Of a stretch of DNA of 64,000 bases, positions 1-13,373 are shown one piece after another (position 1 is the stretch's first letter; the number at the start of each line of letters is the position of its first letter). Source of the DNA: Dermatemys mawii (taxonomy: Eukaryota; Chordata; Testudines; Dermatemydidae); assembly GCA_007922305.1 (NCBI GenBank), contig ML677335.1, forward strand, positions 23,340,867 to 23,404,866, in the 5' to 3' direction. The notes beneath the pieces were generated by a model. It ran no database searches and was not told the DNA's origin. It was given only the letters and a program-made list of their open reading frames with translations. Both the position numbers and the translations under genes were made by a program.

Positions 1-300
1 GGGGAACAATACAATCACAGACTTGCATGTGTCCTGTTATCACACTGAGCCTTCCTGTCTGGAGTGCTATGCAATGAGTGCTGCACTTCAGGATGGCTAT
101 AATGCATGGTGATGGGGGTTGAGTGAAGTGGATAAGGGTTGTAGTTTGCAGGGCTGGGTGTTGACGCTACAGGTGTTGGAGACAGCTGGTGGCGATATGA
201 ACCCGGATGTGGGGGAAAGTGGATTTGAGGTTACATGGGGGCAAAAGGGAAAGAGTTTTGGGACAAGGGCTCAAGGGGTGCGGGCGCGGTAGTGCTCTGC

Positions 301-585
301 TTATATGGCTATGAGTGCCTGTATCGAGTCCGCTTGGTGCTCCATAATGTTTAACAGCTGCTCTGTGCTTTGGTGCCAGCGATCCTCATTCTGCTGGAGG
401 ACCCTCCTTTCACTCTTCTGCCACTCCTGCATTTCTTGATTTTCATTAAGGGACTGCTGCATTACTTCATGCAGCATGTCCTCTTTGCTTCTGCGTGGCC
501 TCTTCCTAGTTCTTTGGAGTCTTTCAGACAGTGATAACACAGACAGCTGAAATCTCAAGGTTTCATCTGTAAAGGCAAAATGCAA
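301..585 (-). pseudogene. C-terminal basic and coiled-coil part of the same Harbinger accessory protein
   Basis: The minus-strand frame contains LSERLQRTRKRPRRSKEDML followed by a Gln/Glu-rich amphipathic stretch (VMQQSLNENQEMQEWQKSER, then STEQLLNIMEHQADSIQALI). A basic nuclear-localisation-like RKRPRR block followed by a long polar helix is the C-terminal layout of turtle Harbinger Myb/SANT proteins. It lies downstream, on the minus strand, of the SANT fragment at 1380-1607, about 0.8 kb away, so either an intron or inserted DNA separates them. The first residues (MHFAFTDETLRF) do not look like the family and probably come from flanking sequence. Probably non-functional. Confidence 0.65.
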
Positions 586-1287
586 TACTTAACGGAGGCA
601 GCATTGTTCACACCAGACAGAGCAATGTTTCGCCCATACTTAAAGACAAGCACAGTCTACACACAATAGCAGAATTTGCCCATCCCAAATTGAGTGCACA
701 TAACTCACAGGAGCTCCAAAATGGTGAGTAAGCATAGGGGCAAGGGGGACTGATTGTTTCATGGACGTACTGTCCTCTGGGTTTCTGTGCCTTGGGGAGA
801 GCTAATAGCTGCAGGAGGCCCCTATACTGAACACTGTCCCACATTTTCCACAGGATGAGTTAATCCTGAAAGATACCTCGCTGCTGAGGGTGACCTGGAA
901 AGCAAGGAAACAATGTGGCTTCCGCCCTGGCCCATATGCATCTTGCCTGTGTGCAGCAATGGTCCCCACATGCCTCACGATGCAGTGGTGCACATATGTT
1001 AGCCGTACTAGGACAAGGAATACAATAGCTCTCCCAAGGAACCTGCACAAGCGCATTGCCCAGCTTCTGCATGAGACCTTTGAAGAGATCACTGAGGCTG
1101 ATTACTGCGATGTGAGAGAGCATCTCGGCATGCATGCAGCCCTAATCCTCCTTGCCCCAAAAGCCCACACCGAAGAACTTCCTTCCCAAAATAAAAGCCG
1201 CTTACCAGGCACCTACTCTGGTTTTTGTCCTTCCCCAAACACTGGCTACTGCAACTGGCTACATTCTTCCTGGCTTGAGATTAGCTC

Positions 1288-1359
1288 CTGGCTGCATACA
1301 TCTAAGGATTCCAGGGTGTCTCCCTGGCTGCATCCATCTAGGGATTCCACGGTGTCTCC
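1288..1359. repeat. 36-bp tandem duplication, two units
   Basis: Units 1288-1323 and 1324-1359 both begin CTGGCTGCAT and end GGTGTCTCC, with three mismatches between them. The duplication lies inside the Harbinger remnant, between its two protein fragments. Confidence 0.85.
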
Positions 1360-1379
1360 TGTTCCCACTTTCCTCCTCC

Positions 1380-1607
1380 TCACCGGCAGGTCGTGGGGGC
1401 AGCACCAGAGTGATGGTTTGCCTTGTGGGTTTTGTGGTAGGCACTCTGCACCTCCTTCACTTTAACCCTGCACTGCTGTGTGTCCCGGTCACGGCCCCTT
1501 TCCATCAGGTCCCTTGATATCTGCCTGAAAGTATCGTAATTCCTACAACTGGAGTGCAGCTGGGACTGGACAGCTTCCTCCCCCCAGACACTGATGAGGT
1601 CCAGCAC
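1380..1607 (-). pseudogene. Myb/SANT-like DNA-binding domain of Harbinger accessory protein, fragment
   Basis: The minus-strand frame reads MLDLISVWGEEAVQSQL at its N terminus, followed by ISRDLMERGRDRD, CRVKVKEVQSAYHK and ending SGAAPTTCR. This is the helix-rich pattern of the Myb/SANT-like domain found in PIF/Harbinger accessory proteins: a Trp in the first helix (VWGEE), a central ISRDLMERG helix, then a recognition-helix segment CRVKVKEV. In that family it binds transposon ends and helps import the transposase. The start is not real: the family normally has a few more residues before MLDLI, and the frame stops just after the conserved TCR where a FYKEL-type continuation is expected. It is an inactive fragment. 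Confidence 0.75.
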
Positions 1608-2058
1608 CTCGCCATTACTCTATACTGGGGATCGTCTGGAGCATGGAGGCATGGTCACCTGGACAGATTCGCTGAGAGCACTCCATGCCTGGCTGAGAAA
1701 ACAGGAAGGGGATTTTCAAAATTCCCAGAGAATTTAAAGGGCAGGTCTGATGGTTGGTCACCTGCGGGCACAGCAGTAGAGTTCAAAGTGATGACTAGAG
1801 TGAATAGAACAGGCATTGTGGGACACTTCTGGAGGCTGATCAGAGTGCATTAACAGATCAGGGAGTCCACACTGGTGCCGTGGCACTCCAGCCGAGGTGC
1901 AGCAAGCATTATACCTCTCGTCAAGGTGGATTACCAGGAGCGGACCCAGCTATGGAGTCCAGGCACTCTATGTGTCTTGCCAATGTGGACGCATTGTGAG
2001 TTAGGGCACCCGGGGCTGCTTTAATGCGCTCTAACTCGCAAGTGTAGCCAAGCCCTGA

Positions 2059-3142
2059 GAGTCAGCAAACCTTGACTACACTCCCTGGTTCTGCCTCAGA
2101 TTTCTTTTGTGACCTAGGGCAAGACACTTAGCCTCCCTCTGCCTCATAATACACCCCCACCCCTCCCACCATACATACACCCACACACAGCAGTACAGTG
2201 AGGTGTAATTCATTAAACCTAAAGCACTTGAGGAACCTCTACTACAAGGAACTATTGGAGGTCAAAATATTGCTGCCTCCTCTAAGTCCTGCTGGAGATT
2301 CACTTGCTCAGTGCAGTGAAGGAACATTTTGAAATCCAGCTAGGGTGCCAGTAGCTAATATGTTTGTGGAGCATTACCCAGGGTAGCAGCAGTGTGAAAC
2401 TAGAACACAAGAGAGGAAAATAATCAAGCTAAGCGGAAAAAGCATACCAGTGTCCTCTTCTGACATGAAAGCCCTCCTCCCTCTGCAGGAAATAAAAGCC
2501 AGAATGAAATGAAGGTAAATGCCAGAGGTTTAAGTACCACACTGCAGAGTGTGTTTTAAAGGTTACCTTTCAGGGGGTTGAAGACAGAGCAGTGACAGAA
2601 AGGGAAAGAGAGTTGGAGCACTTCCCATGGTGAAGACCATTCCAGCTCTTAATGGATTTTTTAGATCCCTCTCTGCTTTTCGTGACATTATTAAAATTGT
2701 TTATTTTTAATATTTTTTTTCTTCTTGGCTTTGTTTTGAGCGGGACCAACTCTGTTGCCATATCAACCGTGCAGCTGCAAGAAGCAAAATCACATCTATA
2801 GTTTGGAACAAAATTTAAGTTTAAAAAAAAAAAACGCCAACCCCACACATGAACAAAAGTCACAGCATTTAATAACGGGAGTGGGAAGGTGACATTTTCT
2901 GTGCTCACCTGCCTAGGGTGAAGAAACAGGGATGCAGCCAATTCTGGGAGCGTCAAAAGGCTGTGTAGAACATTCATTCTGTGTTATACACAATGTGTTT
3001 GTAAATCTAACAGATAGAGGAGAACTCACAAAAATGATGCTAAATTTTACCTCTCATTCATAGCAACTTATATTGCATACCATTTATCTTCTGTTCATTG
3101 TTGGCTTAATTGTTAGGTCTTTGGGGCCAGGGTCTTGTCATC
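2059..3142. other. Unassigned DNA with one MIR-like fragment
   Basis: No coding exon is recognised. About 2090-2150 (TGACCTAGGGCAAGACACTT, then CCTCCCTCTGCCTCA) resembles the 5' part of a MIR SINE. An A12 tract lies near 2823-2834. The minus-strand frame at 2570-2977 has no recognisable domain and is treated as chance. Confidence 0.5.
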
Positions 3143-3145
3143 TTA

Positions 3146-3425
3146 GACCAGGACTACACTATACATAATAAACATACATCAATATAACTACATCACTCAT
3201 GGGTGTGAAAAATCCACACCTCCTGAGCAATGCAATTCTACCAAATTAACCCCCAGTGTAGACAGCTCTATGCTGGCAGGAGGGTTTCGCCCATTGACAT
3301 AGCTACTGTCTTTCATGGAGGTGGATTAACTACGCTGATGGGAGAAGCTCTCCCATCAGCATAGTAGTATCTTCACTGAAGCACTACAACAGCGCAGCTG
3401 CAGCATTTTCAGTGTAAACCTGCCC
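3146..3425. mobile_element. Harbinger-like MITE, 280 bp, TTA target duplication
   Basis: The left end GACCAGGACTACACT and the right end AGTGTAAACCTGCCC are imperfect inverted repeats (11 of 15). TTA occurs on both sides (3143-3145 and 3426-3428). The interior carries the palindrome-like GATGGGAGAAGCTCTCCCATC. The same architecture recurs at 45597-45870. It is non-coding and non-autonomous. Confidence 0.7.
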
Positions 3426-3428
3426 TTA

Positions 3429-6400
3429 GTGACCCAGATTTCCAGATGGGTTGAGGAGTGCACTGGGCAGCAGAGTCGGCGGGGGTGAGTGCTGGGGTGG
3501 CCATAAGCTATGTTTGTGATCTCTCAGTCCTGGAACCACACTCTGCTGCCCGGCGAATGAGGCAAAAGTCAAAGTAGCCTTTACCAAGTGCAAGTTCTCT
3601 GACTGCAATGGCCACAAAGGGTTGTTATGGTCACTAGAGAGTGTTTGGGGCACAGGCGCCATGCCACTTTCCCTTAGCCAGACCTCCTGCACCAGGAAAG
3701 GTCACTACACCAAAACACGCTGGCTTTATGGCAGCTTTGCACCAACAGAGCAGCAGAGAACTGTTGGTAGCAAAGATGGGAAAAGAAGCCTGGCATAGGC
3801 AGCCTATGAAATCCTGACATTCAGAGGGTCAGCTTAGTATATTTACTTCACAAAACCAGCATCTCTCTCCATCATTCCATATTCTTTCCAAGGTTCTTTT
3901 CTACCATACCAGCTGTAAACAAATCATTGCTTCATGTCGTCTCACTGCTTTAGATTAATCCTGCACATGGACTGACATGAGGTATCATCTGCCTTTCCCC
4001 AGCCTGCAATCCCAAAGCTAGAAGTGTCTGGAAATCTGTATTGGGAAGTCAGGCTCGGCAGATAAAGGAAAGAAGAAAGAGAAAAACCTTCTGAATGAAG
4101 AGAATTTCCTTCCCCACAGGTTCTGCCTGCCACTCAGGGGGGATTTGAATGGATTCTTGTGGGTGTCAGATGGCCTTGTGGAAACAAATTATCACCTTGA
4201 CTTGTGAGGTTAATGTGATTTCATATGTTGCGTCTTTTAACAGTGGGCTCAGTGCACAGAGGGAGCCAGGCAGTGATGCAGAGTTGATGCTGGGGGACAG
4301 CAAACTGAGATGATAGAGGGAAGCCCTCGCAGAGAGCTTAATTTTACTCCCTCAGACAGCCTGGCTTCTGTGCGGAGGGATTTGCCTTAATAACACACAA
4401 AAAGAAGAAAGTAAGAAAGCCCTAGGCACAGGCTCACCTTTCAAATGCAGAATACTGTAATCAGACTGGTAGGGTTTCCATGAGAGGCCAGAGGGAGCCA
4501 GCTTCCTACCAGAAGAGAAGCCATTGGACTTATTATTCATTGCCACTCCAATCTGCTGGTTTTCCACCCTCAGTGCCAGCCTGATAGTCCAAGAGTCACT
4601 CAAATCCAATAGCATTTCAAAGCAAATGCTGTCTCTCGGTACCAAGTGTTTAACAGGGTAAAAGGAAAAGCAGGCTGGACCTTGTAGTTTCATTTCATCC
4701 TCACAGAGAAATGTGCACATACATACCCCACACATTTCACTTTACAGTCTTCATAGCATTGATAAACTATCTGGTACCTAGGTACCTAAGAGCCTAGATA
4801 TGAACGCATCAGTCACATGTTCACAAATATACACATATGCATTTGCCTTCACACACCCACACACTATAATGCATATATAACACAGACTTCCATGACATAC
4901 CTTTCATAGCCAGTAAATGCCATACTCTGAGCTTGTGTATATATATATATATATATACATACATAGCGGCCCTGCATCTATTGGCTTAGGTATTACCATG
5001 CCGTTGTAAGGCATTAGATTGCATTCACAAGAACAACAACAAAAGCCAAAAAGAATGAAAGAAACTATAAGCACTTATTTGGAAACAGAGAGAATACACA
5101 CAGAGCCTGATAAAATATGAGCAGCTGTATCTGTGCATTTTGTGTGGCTATATCCTATAAACAATGCAGTATATTGTTACATACCATTATATCATGTGAA
5201 ATCACATCTTACAACCATTACAAGACATGATGTCTCACTGAGCTCCATTATTTAGATGTAATTCCAGTGTAAATCCAGATAAGTCCCCAGATTTATTACT
5301 TTATCTGAGACAAAAGAATTTTAGCCAAATTGCTCAATAAAATTTAAAAACTTTTCATTTGATGTCTGTATTTTTGTTGGTAGACACATATTGTGTCTAA
5401 TAAAATAAACTCAAACTGTACTCTAAGGCTATATGTTTTTAGCTGCAGGGGTTCCAGTAACTGCAGCTTTGCTCTTATTTCTTTTGATTTCAATAGAAAC
5501 CCACAGTTAAAATACAGTGGAAAACACTTATAGGAAACTAGTTGCGCAGGAATGTTATCACCACAAATATTTGGGGCCAAATTTAAAGGAATGACATAAA
5601 AGTTACAAGGGGTAAGTTGCATAACTGGGTCAAATTCTCCTGTCAGCAACAGCAGTGAAAATCTGGAATAATTCCACTGACCGAGATCAGAATCTTGCCC
5701 TACAAAGGAGAGGCAAGGGGATGAGGGAAAGAGAAAAGAGAGAAGCAAACATCAGTGAAATAGGGCAAGGAGGAAAAAACGAATGCTGCCAGAAACATCA
5801 CTTGCCTTAGAATCTATGAATCACTTCTTGTCATTCATGTACCAGAGGCAATGAAAGCTGATTCAAGCACTGGAACTGATGGAGAAAGATTATATCAATT
5901 TTTCAGGGGAATTCTTTGATTTCCCTCCACTTTCAGGGGCACAATCACACACCTACAGTTACCTGCAGAAATGTACCTGCTTCTTTTATTCTGAAATGCC
6001 TGCAATTAGAGAAGGGCCCCAAGCAGACTCCTCATGGGCTTTCCCAAGTTTGGATCTAGGTCCGTCCAGATCAGAGTTTCACAGCTCAGTCTCATTCCCA
6101 TTGAGAGAGTCTGGATCTCGGTGTGGATCTAACTTCATCATTTGGGTCTAGTGGTAGCTGTAAAGCTCATGCATGCTCATGGGTTCCTACCCCACATGCA
6201 GAAGGACCAATGCTGTCTTTCATGTGGTATGTCTGCAGCTTCCCATTCAGCGCCACTTGCTGTAGCATGATGCCCAGTAAAATGCAGCTGCTAGAAGGGC
6301 AAAGTGGCAGCTGAGGCAGCCACTGCATGAATGTTCAGCTTGTCATGACACCAGGACCTCCCCAGGCATCACTATGCCAACATTCAGCAAAAGAACACAT

Positions 6401-7837
6401 TAGAGCCTTCAATAGTGGTTCCCAGCAAGTACTTCAGGCTTAGTGACTGGCACTCAAAGCTCCTCCTTCTCTTCCTCAGTAACGAGCCTCTGTGCGGAGC
6501 CCAAACACGCTGTTGGTGTTTGCTTCTCAGTCACTTGCAAGGACTCTAATTGGCAATGGAGCTTTGCCAGATGTTGGAGCATGCAGGGACACTGCACAAA
6601 GGGGGCAGTTGCTTGAAAAGATTGTGAAGCACTAAATCAAGCTACTTCCAAGCCAGCTCTTTCCCAGCATTCTCAAACTAAAATATGACAATGAACAGGG
6701 TAGTGTGTACACCTATCACTTCCATTAGCTAACTGGAATCAGAAGTGTGCAACTGTTTGCCATAGGACCTATATTGTTAACGGCTAAGGGTGATACTTAT
6801 GGTAGGAGCCTGTTCTTTCAGAGCAGGAGGAGCTGGGTCAGTGGAAAGTTCCAAGTGACCATATAGTGACAAATGTGGAGTCCCTAGAGAGTCATAATTC
6901 TATTATAATCTGTATGTATCACAGAGGGGAAATTCCATACAAAGCTGCTTTGGGCCTGTCTATATGTGTGTTTGTTTAGCTTGTCTCTTCTTTCAGCTTC
7001 AGCTCTTGTTCCTGGCAGCAGGGTGAATGAAAGAAGAATTGCAAAAATGGGGAACAAAGTTATAAGAAAGGCAAAAACCTTAAATTCCCTATGCAGCCTT
7101 CCTCAAATATACTGTGCCAGCATATATATTTAGTTCTCTTTTTCCGTCTCCTGTCAGTCTGAAGATGGTACCCAAGAGACCACTGCACAGCACTGTATGC
7201 ACAGGAAGGGAAGCGTGATGCTCTTGGTGATTGCCTAATTTGGTAGTCATTTGATTAGAGCTGGCTTTTATTGGCTTTGTTGATAACTCCTGGTGCAATG
7301 GGGAAAACGCAGGAGCGAGGAAGAGATGGGGATTTAATTGGATAATTCTCTCTGAAGCATCCCCTGTTTAACCAGCCAGAACCCCACCTGCATCTTTACA
7401 TTATTTTACATGTTAACAGGGTCTGTATGCTGCGGAGCGACTGGTGTGGAGTGAGGGGTTATTAGAACTGGTCACACATCTTCTATTTATCCTCCAGGGT
7501 AATTAAAGCGTTATCTGAACCTTAGGCTAGGGCAGTTTGAACCACCACAGGTGCACACATCTGTAAGTGCGTGTGTTTGCTCTTCTCCATTCAGTCAACA
7601 CTCACTGAGACCCAGATACACTTTATTGTATTATGCCTTTCTTAGTGTCTTATATATGGAGCTGGATCAAACTGTTGTTCTGACCCACTGAGGGTACCCC
7701 CCCTTTCCACAGTTGCAATTTATGAGCCACAAAAAAAACTAATGTTCCTCATTCTAGCCCCCAGTCAAAACTCCCCCATCTCATAATTGTCAAGTGTTTT
7801 CATGTCTCAGTCTAAAGTCCTGTCTACACTATAGTTG
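3429..7837. other. Unassigned non-coding DNA with a TA microsatellite
   Basis: About 4.4 kb with no recognisable gene or complete repeat. A (TA)n microsatellite runs 4935-4957, preceded by a CA/TG-rich stretch from about 4810. A short CCTGTCTACACTATAG at about 7819-7834 looks like a solitary MITE terminus. The small open frames here have no domain signature. Confidence 0.5.
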
Positions 7838-8135
7838 GACTCCCAGAAATGTAGCACTGGAAGGCATCTCAAGAGGTCATCTAGTCTACGCACATCCTGT
7901 GCTGAGGCAGGACCAAGTATGCCTAGACCATCCCTGACAGGAGTTTGTCTAACCTGTTCTTAAAAGCCTCCAATGATGGGGATCCCACAACCTCTCTAAG
8001 TCACTTATTCCAGTATTTAAGTATCCTTATAGTTAGAAAGATTTTCCTATTATCCAAACCCTTATCATTCCTAAATCTCCCTTGTTGCAGTCATGCTGCC
8101 TCAACTGTAAACACACTCCTTCCTAGCAAGATTTG
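7838..8135 (-). mobile_element. CR1 LINE 3'-end fragment
   Basis: The plus strand reads GGAAGGCATCTCAAGAGGTC, then ATCTAGTCTACGC, a GATGGGGATCCCACAACCTC block and ATTTTCCTATTATCCAAAC. This is the reverse complement of the last few hundred bases of sauropsid CR1 elements. It is short and diverged, as expected for an old 5'-truncated copy. Confidence 0.75.
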
Positions 8136-11100
8136 AGCACAGTTTCCCTTACCAGTAATACTCAGAACTGTACCGTGCCCATATTTTAAAAGAATGCTAT
8201 AGATTGCCCGAGTGGATAGTCAGTAGCATAATTTGGTAGTATGATTTGCAGAAACAAAATCCTGGCTGCATTGATCAGGGAAACTGTACTAGAACCTGAC
8301 TAGCAACGAGCCGTGATTAAAAGCATTTGTGGTAGCACACTTTCACTCCCAGCTTGAATAGGACATTAGTGTCTCTGTGGTGCGACATCCTCCACTTCTC
8401 TGCCTGTGCTCCAGCATGGGAGAGGGAAGGAGTGTGAATGAGAGAATTCATCTACTCTTATCTGTCCCTGCACTGGAGTGAAAAAGCAGGAGACACTACT
8501 TTATTCTGCATTGTGCCCTGCACTGAACTTTCCAAGAATGGTGAGGATGATATTTTGTTTTCTCATTGTAAAACAAAACAAAAAACAGTACCTCTCAGTG
8601 AAGGAAAAAGTAATCAAGATACTCAGGATTTCTAAAACTAGGAAGAGGAACAATGGAGTAGAAAATGCTGACACACTTGGAAACAGAGTGAGTGCAACTA
8701 GGACACCTGGACACCTTAATATGTCTGATTTTGTTTATTTTCTTAATTGAGCCAAAATAAATTTGATGCATGGCATTTCCTTCTCTCTGGGCTCAGGAGC
8801 AGCATAAACCCTCAGCTGGATGGGTGAAAATTTCCAGGTGGTAGCAATGGGCAGATGCTAAGAAATGTCACCATCAGCATCTGGAGTTTTTCCTATTGTA
8901 GTCAATGTGTCCTTTATTTTTGGTGACATATCTCATGATTCAAATGGGCCAGCCCCTAGCTGGTTTCCAGTTAGAGGCAGACCAGAAGAACAGATGTTCT
9001 CACTCCAGCCTAGCAAAATTTATATTAGACTTATATTGTCTCAGATGGTGGGTTTTGTTCTGAGTGATTTTATTTACCTCAGAAGCAGCATTTGGCTTTC
9101 AGGGCCATTTCCAGCAGGCTGCCTTTTGCTCTGACCATTAGACAACATGGCCTCCATGATATCACTCCAAGTGAAGCTAAATGCTTTATATTGATAATGG
9201 AAAATCCAGTCCGAGGGAAACAAACATCAGAAAGGTGGAAGGACGACAAACTCTCCAATCTCTGGCACTAATATAGACCTGCTAACCTACATTTTGGGAC
9301 CTCAAATACACCTAAAGCCTTCCGACCAGCCCTGACCATAATGACCATCAGTACAAAAGTGAACAGTCACCCTTCTAGGATAGCAACAATTTTAGTGGCC
9401 AGATGATTAACTAGGTGGCCCTATTCTGTAAGATATCCTACATTAAGCACCTTTGTCAGTGGATTACAAAGCTATCTAATAAGACACATAAGGAGAATCA
9501 TTCTGTCAAAAGGGTTTTGGTGAGCATTTGATCTGCCAAGTCTTTCCAAGGGTGCACTTTAACCTGAGAGACAACTTCATCCCCAGGGAACAACTCTGAA
9601 ACTCATGGAATTACGCAGGAGGTGGCATTGGCCCATTATGTCAATTTCTGCTTTAAAAGAACACAGCTTATTAGAAATTAAAATGACTCTCCCGGGAGAC
9701 TAGTGCCAATTTGTAGGTCTCAGTGAAAGGTGTGGGTTACTTTTACCACATGCCTTCTGCTTCAGAGCTAAACTGACCAACTACCCCGACCCCCAAAAAA
9801 CAAATTCCACTGTTCTTAATATAAGCAAAAGAGTGTCTGCCTACATGAGGAATAATCAGGCCACTTCGTGCCCATTCCCCAGATGCAAATAAATCAGATC
9901 TCACCAATGTGCCCTGCAATAGGGAAAGGGAGGATTATGCACTGTGTCAAAGCTATACAATCATGCTAGTCCCAGACTTATGCCCTGATATTGGTAAATA
10001 AACTGCTGGTTGTGTTTATGCCCTGACATTGGCATAAGCAAACAGGTTCCTGAATAGGCAATGCAGCATGTGCAGCAGTGTGTTTGCTAGTGGTATCTGT
10101 AGCGGGGCTAGGCTTTTATGGTTTTCTTATTTCATTTAGCACTGAACTAAAGATCAGTTTGTAAAATCTAAACACTTATGAAGTGTATTTGACTTTCTCT
10201 CCCTCGCTCTCTCTGTTTCAAGTTTGGCTAATTCTCACCACTTTCTCAGCATCCCTTTGAGAAGTTCTGTTTAAATTCACAGCCAGTGTGACCTGCTGAA
10301 TAATCCATTCCACTTCCATTTCTTCATTTTTCTATCTCCACATATCCTGCCTCCTTCCTTTTGACCCCATGAAAGTGTCCCAGCCATTCCCAGCCTGAAA
10401 TATTTTCAACTCTGAAGTCATGTCCTGTTGCACTGCAATACAATCAGGTTCTGATTCCAGGAGGAGGCCAGGAGTCAATTTTTTATCTCCTGTATACAGA
10501 ACAGAGTGGCAGTTAGGTTTTCTGATGTCAGTTATGCCATGGAGGTGACTGGTTAGTGCAGGGGATGGATTTTTTTATCCATCAAATTTGGATCTGGAAA
10601 TCACTTTCAGACTCCTCAAAGTCAGTGATCCACACATGAGTTTGGAGTCTGCCAATGTCCAAAGTTCAAGGAGTTTCAAATTGGAATTTAGGACTGATCC
10701 CAACTCTAAGATGCTATTAAATCAGTGCAAGTAGGAAATCATCAATGAAGACCCCAATAATAGTAATTTCCCATCACTACCAATGCCATCCCCAGTCCCT
10801 CACACCCACTTCTCCTTGCTGACCACTCCTTGTTAGATATATTCCATTCTGATCTTCAAGGAGAGGGAAAGACAGATGTGATTCTGCATAAACATGCAAA
10901 TGTGCAGCATCTCACTCACTCATTTGAACAAACAGCAATTCAGGAAGAAGTTAAAAATGAGACCTGATGCTGGATCTCCTGGGAAGCGCCAAGCCACCAA
11001 TCCTACAGCAGTAGACACTTCCAGTAGACTCACAACACATGTCCTTGATGTCCTGCTTCAGCAATCCTATACGCAGTACATCAGGGGATGTGAGAGAACT

Positions 11101-12948
11101 CCTCTTGCAGTTTCAGGTATGGTAGATTTTTGTCCACACCACCAGCACACACTTTCCAGATCTTTCACAACTCTACATTTTCCTACTTAACCATTATTGT
11201 CTCTTATCACTTCTCCCCTCCACTCGTACCAGGCTAAAATGCCTTTTTTTCACCCACAAACAGCTTCACAATGATCATTACACACACTGCACACTCCCTG
11301 AATTGATCCATATGGCTGCGATCCTCTCCTCCATCAAATTGGTCCTTCAGCCCCACTCTTGCTGTGATGCCTACATTCTGTAAGTCAATTCATGGTGGTT
11401 AGCTTAGGGAGGCCTTGTATTATTTATTTATAATTGCATGAGTGTATTACTACCTTCCTTCATCCTCCCTGCCCTTCCCTCTTATTGTTCATTGTGTCTT
11501 GTTTCAAATTAGAATGAAAGATTTTCAGGGCAGAGACCTTGTGTTCCTGTACATTTGTATAGCACAATAGGGTCCCAGTCTTGATTGGGACATTTGGCAC
11601 TATTGTAGATAAATGAATAATAAAAAGCAATAATAATAGCTAAAGTGCAACCTTGACTCCATAAAACCCAGTTGTCAAGGGCCTGAGCCAAAGCTCATTG
11701 AAGTCAACTGAAAGAAGGACTTCCTGTGACCTAAGCAGGGTTTGAATCATGCCCCTAATGAGGTTAAAAATTACACTAAGCTACACAGCCAGGCTGAAAT
11801 TTCCAGTTCTGCTGTCATGCTCCCTCACCCTGCAAAGGCTGGGAGTGCATTGAAAACAGTATGTTCAGCCCCTAGAGGGAAGAAGTGCATCATGTCATCT
11901 CAGTCAAGAGGGATCATTATGGCCAACCATAAAAGATCGTCGATGAACATTGAATGGTGTCAACCAGTCATTGTCAGCTGGAAGAAAGGAAGATGCCATG
12001 TGGGGCTCTCTGGAAATAGAAATGCACTCGGGTGGGCTATCTGAGCGCTTACTCTTTCCGCTCCCTCCCTTTATGATTCATGGGATTTATCTTTAGTGGA
12101 TACCTTTCGCCCCATCTGTACACTCAGCTGCTTTTGGTCTCTGCTGTTGGCAGGTATATTGCAGCAGGAAGCTTGACATTACCTTGGAGAACACCCTGTG
12201 ACATTGAACAAAGGATGTTTCCCAGCACTGGGCAGTGACATACATTGTTAACAGAACTGGTCTGAATCAAGGAAAACAAGCGAAATGACAATCACTGATC
12301 AGTCGATCCTCCTCCTTGCTCATAACTCTGTCAACCCTTTCAGCAGGATTGTCAAAATATGTTTGTCACAGAACAATTCCTAGCCTTTTTTTCCTGTTAC
12401 AGACACTGGCTGAACTCATCCATTTGGAACAAAACCCAATATTCATTTCCTCTCTGGGCGGTTTATCTTATTATTGGCTCACCTGCTCCTGAAGTTGAAA
12501 AGCTTGTGAGTGTAGCTGGTTCGTCAAAGTAAAATTCTGTTTTGTTTCCCAGCCTTGCACATTTGGTGGCTGCAGGTTATAAACAGGAATGTAAAGGCCC
12601 CCTGGGCAAATGGTGAGAAACATTCTGTTTAGAGTAGGAATGAATGAGCTGGAACCATCCTTCTCCCAAGCCCAACTCCAAGCTAGAATCTTTCTTAAGT
12701 CTCACACCTGCTCATCTCAGGAAACCCTTTACCCCACAAGGCCTGTTGTCCAATCAGTACAACCTCATATAAACATCTCTAGGTAGGATTTCAGAAGCAC
12801 TGGGCTCTGATTGAAGTTAATTATAAAAATCCCATTGACTTCATTGGGAACAGAGTTAAGCCATGCCATAGCTGTAACGCTCCAACATGCACATAGGCTG
12901 TCTTCCCTTTGAGAAGCCTATCAGCAGTTTTTGTACTTGGTCTTAGGT
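8136..12948. other. Unassigned non-coding DNA
   Basis: I see no exon, RNA gene or full-length repeat in these 4.8 kb. At about 9980-10040 a short direct echo (ATGCCCTGATATTGG and ATGCCCTGACATTGG) appears. About 12815-12850 holds a CCCATTGACTTCATTGGGA block that recurs in similar form at about 25735 and 62655. The 10894-11190 and 11742-12044 frames lack domains and splice context. Confidence 0.5.
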
Positions 12949-13373
12949 CAGGGGTGGGCAAACTTTTTGGCCTGAGGGCCACATCACAGTTGCAAAATTG
13001 TATCTAGGGAAGGCTATGCCTCCCCAAACAGCCTAGCTCCCACTCCCTATCTGACCCTCTCCCACTTCCCGTTCCCTGACTGCTCCCCCTCAGAACCACC
13101 GACCCATCCAACCTCCCCTGCTCCTTGTCCCCTGACTCCCCGCTTTTGAGATTCCCTGACCCCAACTGCTCCCACAGGACCCCACCCACTACCCTGCCCC
13201 TCCTGCCCTGACCCCTATCCACACCCCCGCCTCCTGACAGAGTGCTGGCTACAGGGGAGGAGGGACAGCAAGGGAGGGAGAAGGGCTAGTCTCCCTGTCC
13301 GGGAGCTCAGGGGCCAGGCAGGACAGTCCCAAGGGCCAGATGTGACCCATGGGCCGTAGTTTGCCCACCCCTG
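12949..13373. mobile_element. hAT-type non-autonomous transposon, 425 bp
   Basis: The terminal inverted repeats are CAGGGGTGGGCAAAC and GTTTGCCCACCCCTG, differing by one base. The flanking 8-mers TCTTAGGT (12941-12948) and TCTAAGGT (13374-13381) match at seven of eight positions, the target-duplication length of hAT elements. The interior is C/G-rich with no transposase. The TIR type (CAGGGGTGGGCAAAC) is a widespread amniote hAT signature. Confidence 0.9.

Larger units (their letters stand above)
1..2055 (-). mobile_element. PIF/Harbinger DNA transposon remnant, right part only
   Basis: The right end (about 2015-2055) reads as a terminus with the block CTCGCAAGTGTAGCCAAGCC, which I recognise as the end of turtle Harbinger elements; the mate terminus must lie left of the window. 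Inside, the minus strand carries two pieces of the Myb/SANT-like accessory protein (1380-1607 and 301-585). No transposase DDE domain is visible. The stretch between the two protein pieces (about 600-1380) contains only short frames that I cannot assign. If the element is Harbinger, TGA at 2056-2058 would be one copy of a 3-bp target duplication. The family is recognised from memory; the edge is inferred. Confidence 0.7.

Noticed and set aside
890..1465. 191-codon plus-strand frame
   Set aside because: It lies across the antisense Harbinger remnant, includes the 36-bp tandem duplication and has no domain; other frames overlap it on both strands.
2570..2977. 135-codon minus-strand frame
   Set aside because: Includes a poly-A/T tract and shows no domain, repeat identity or splice sites.
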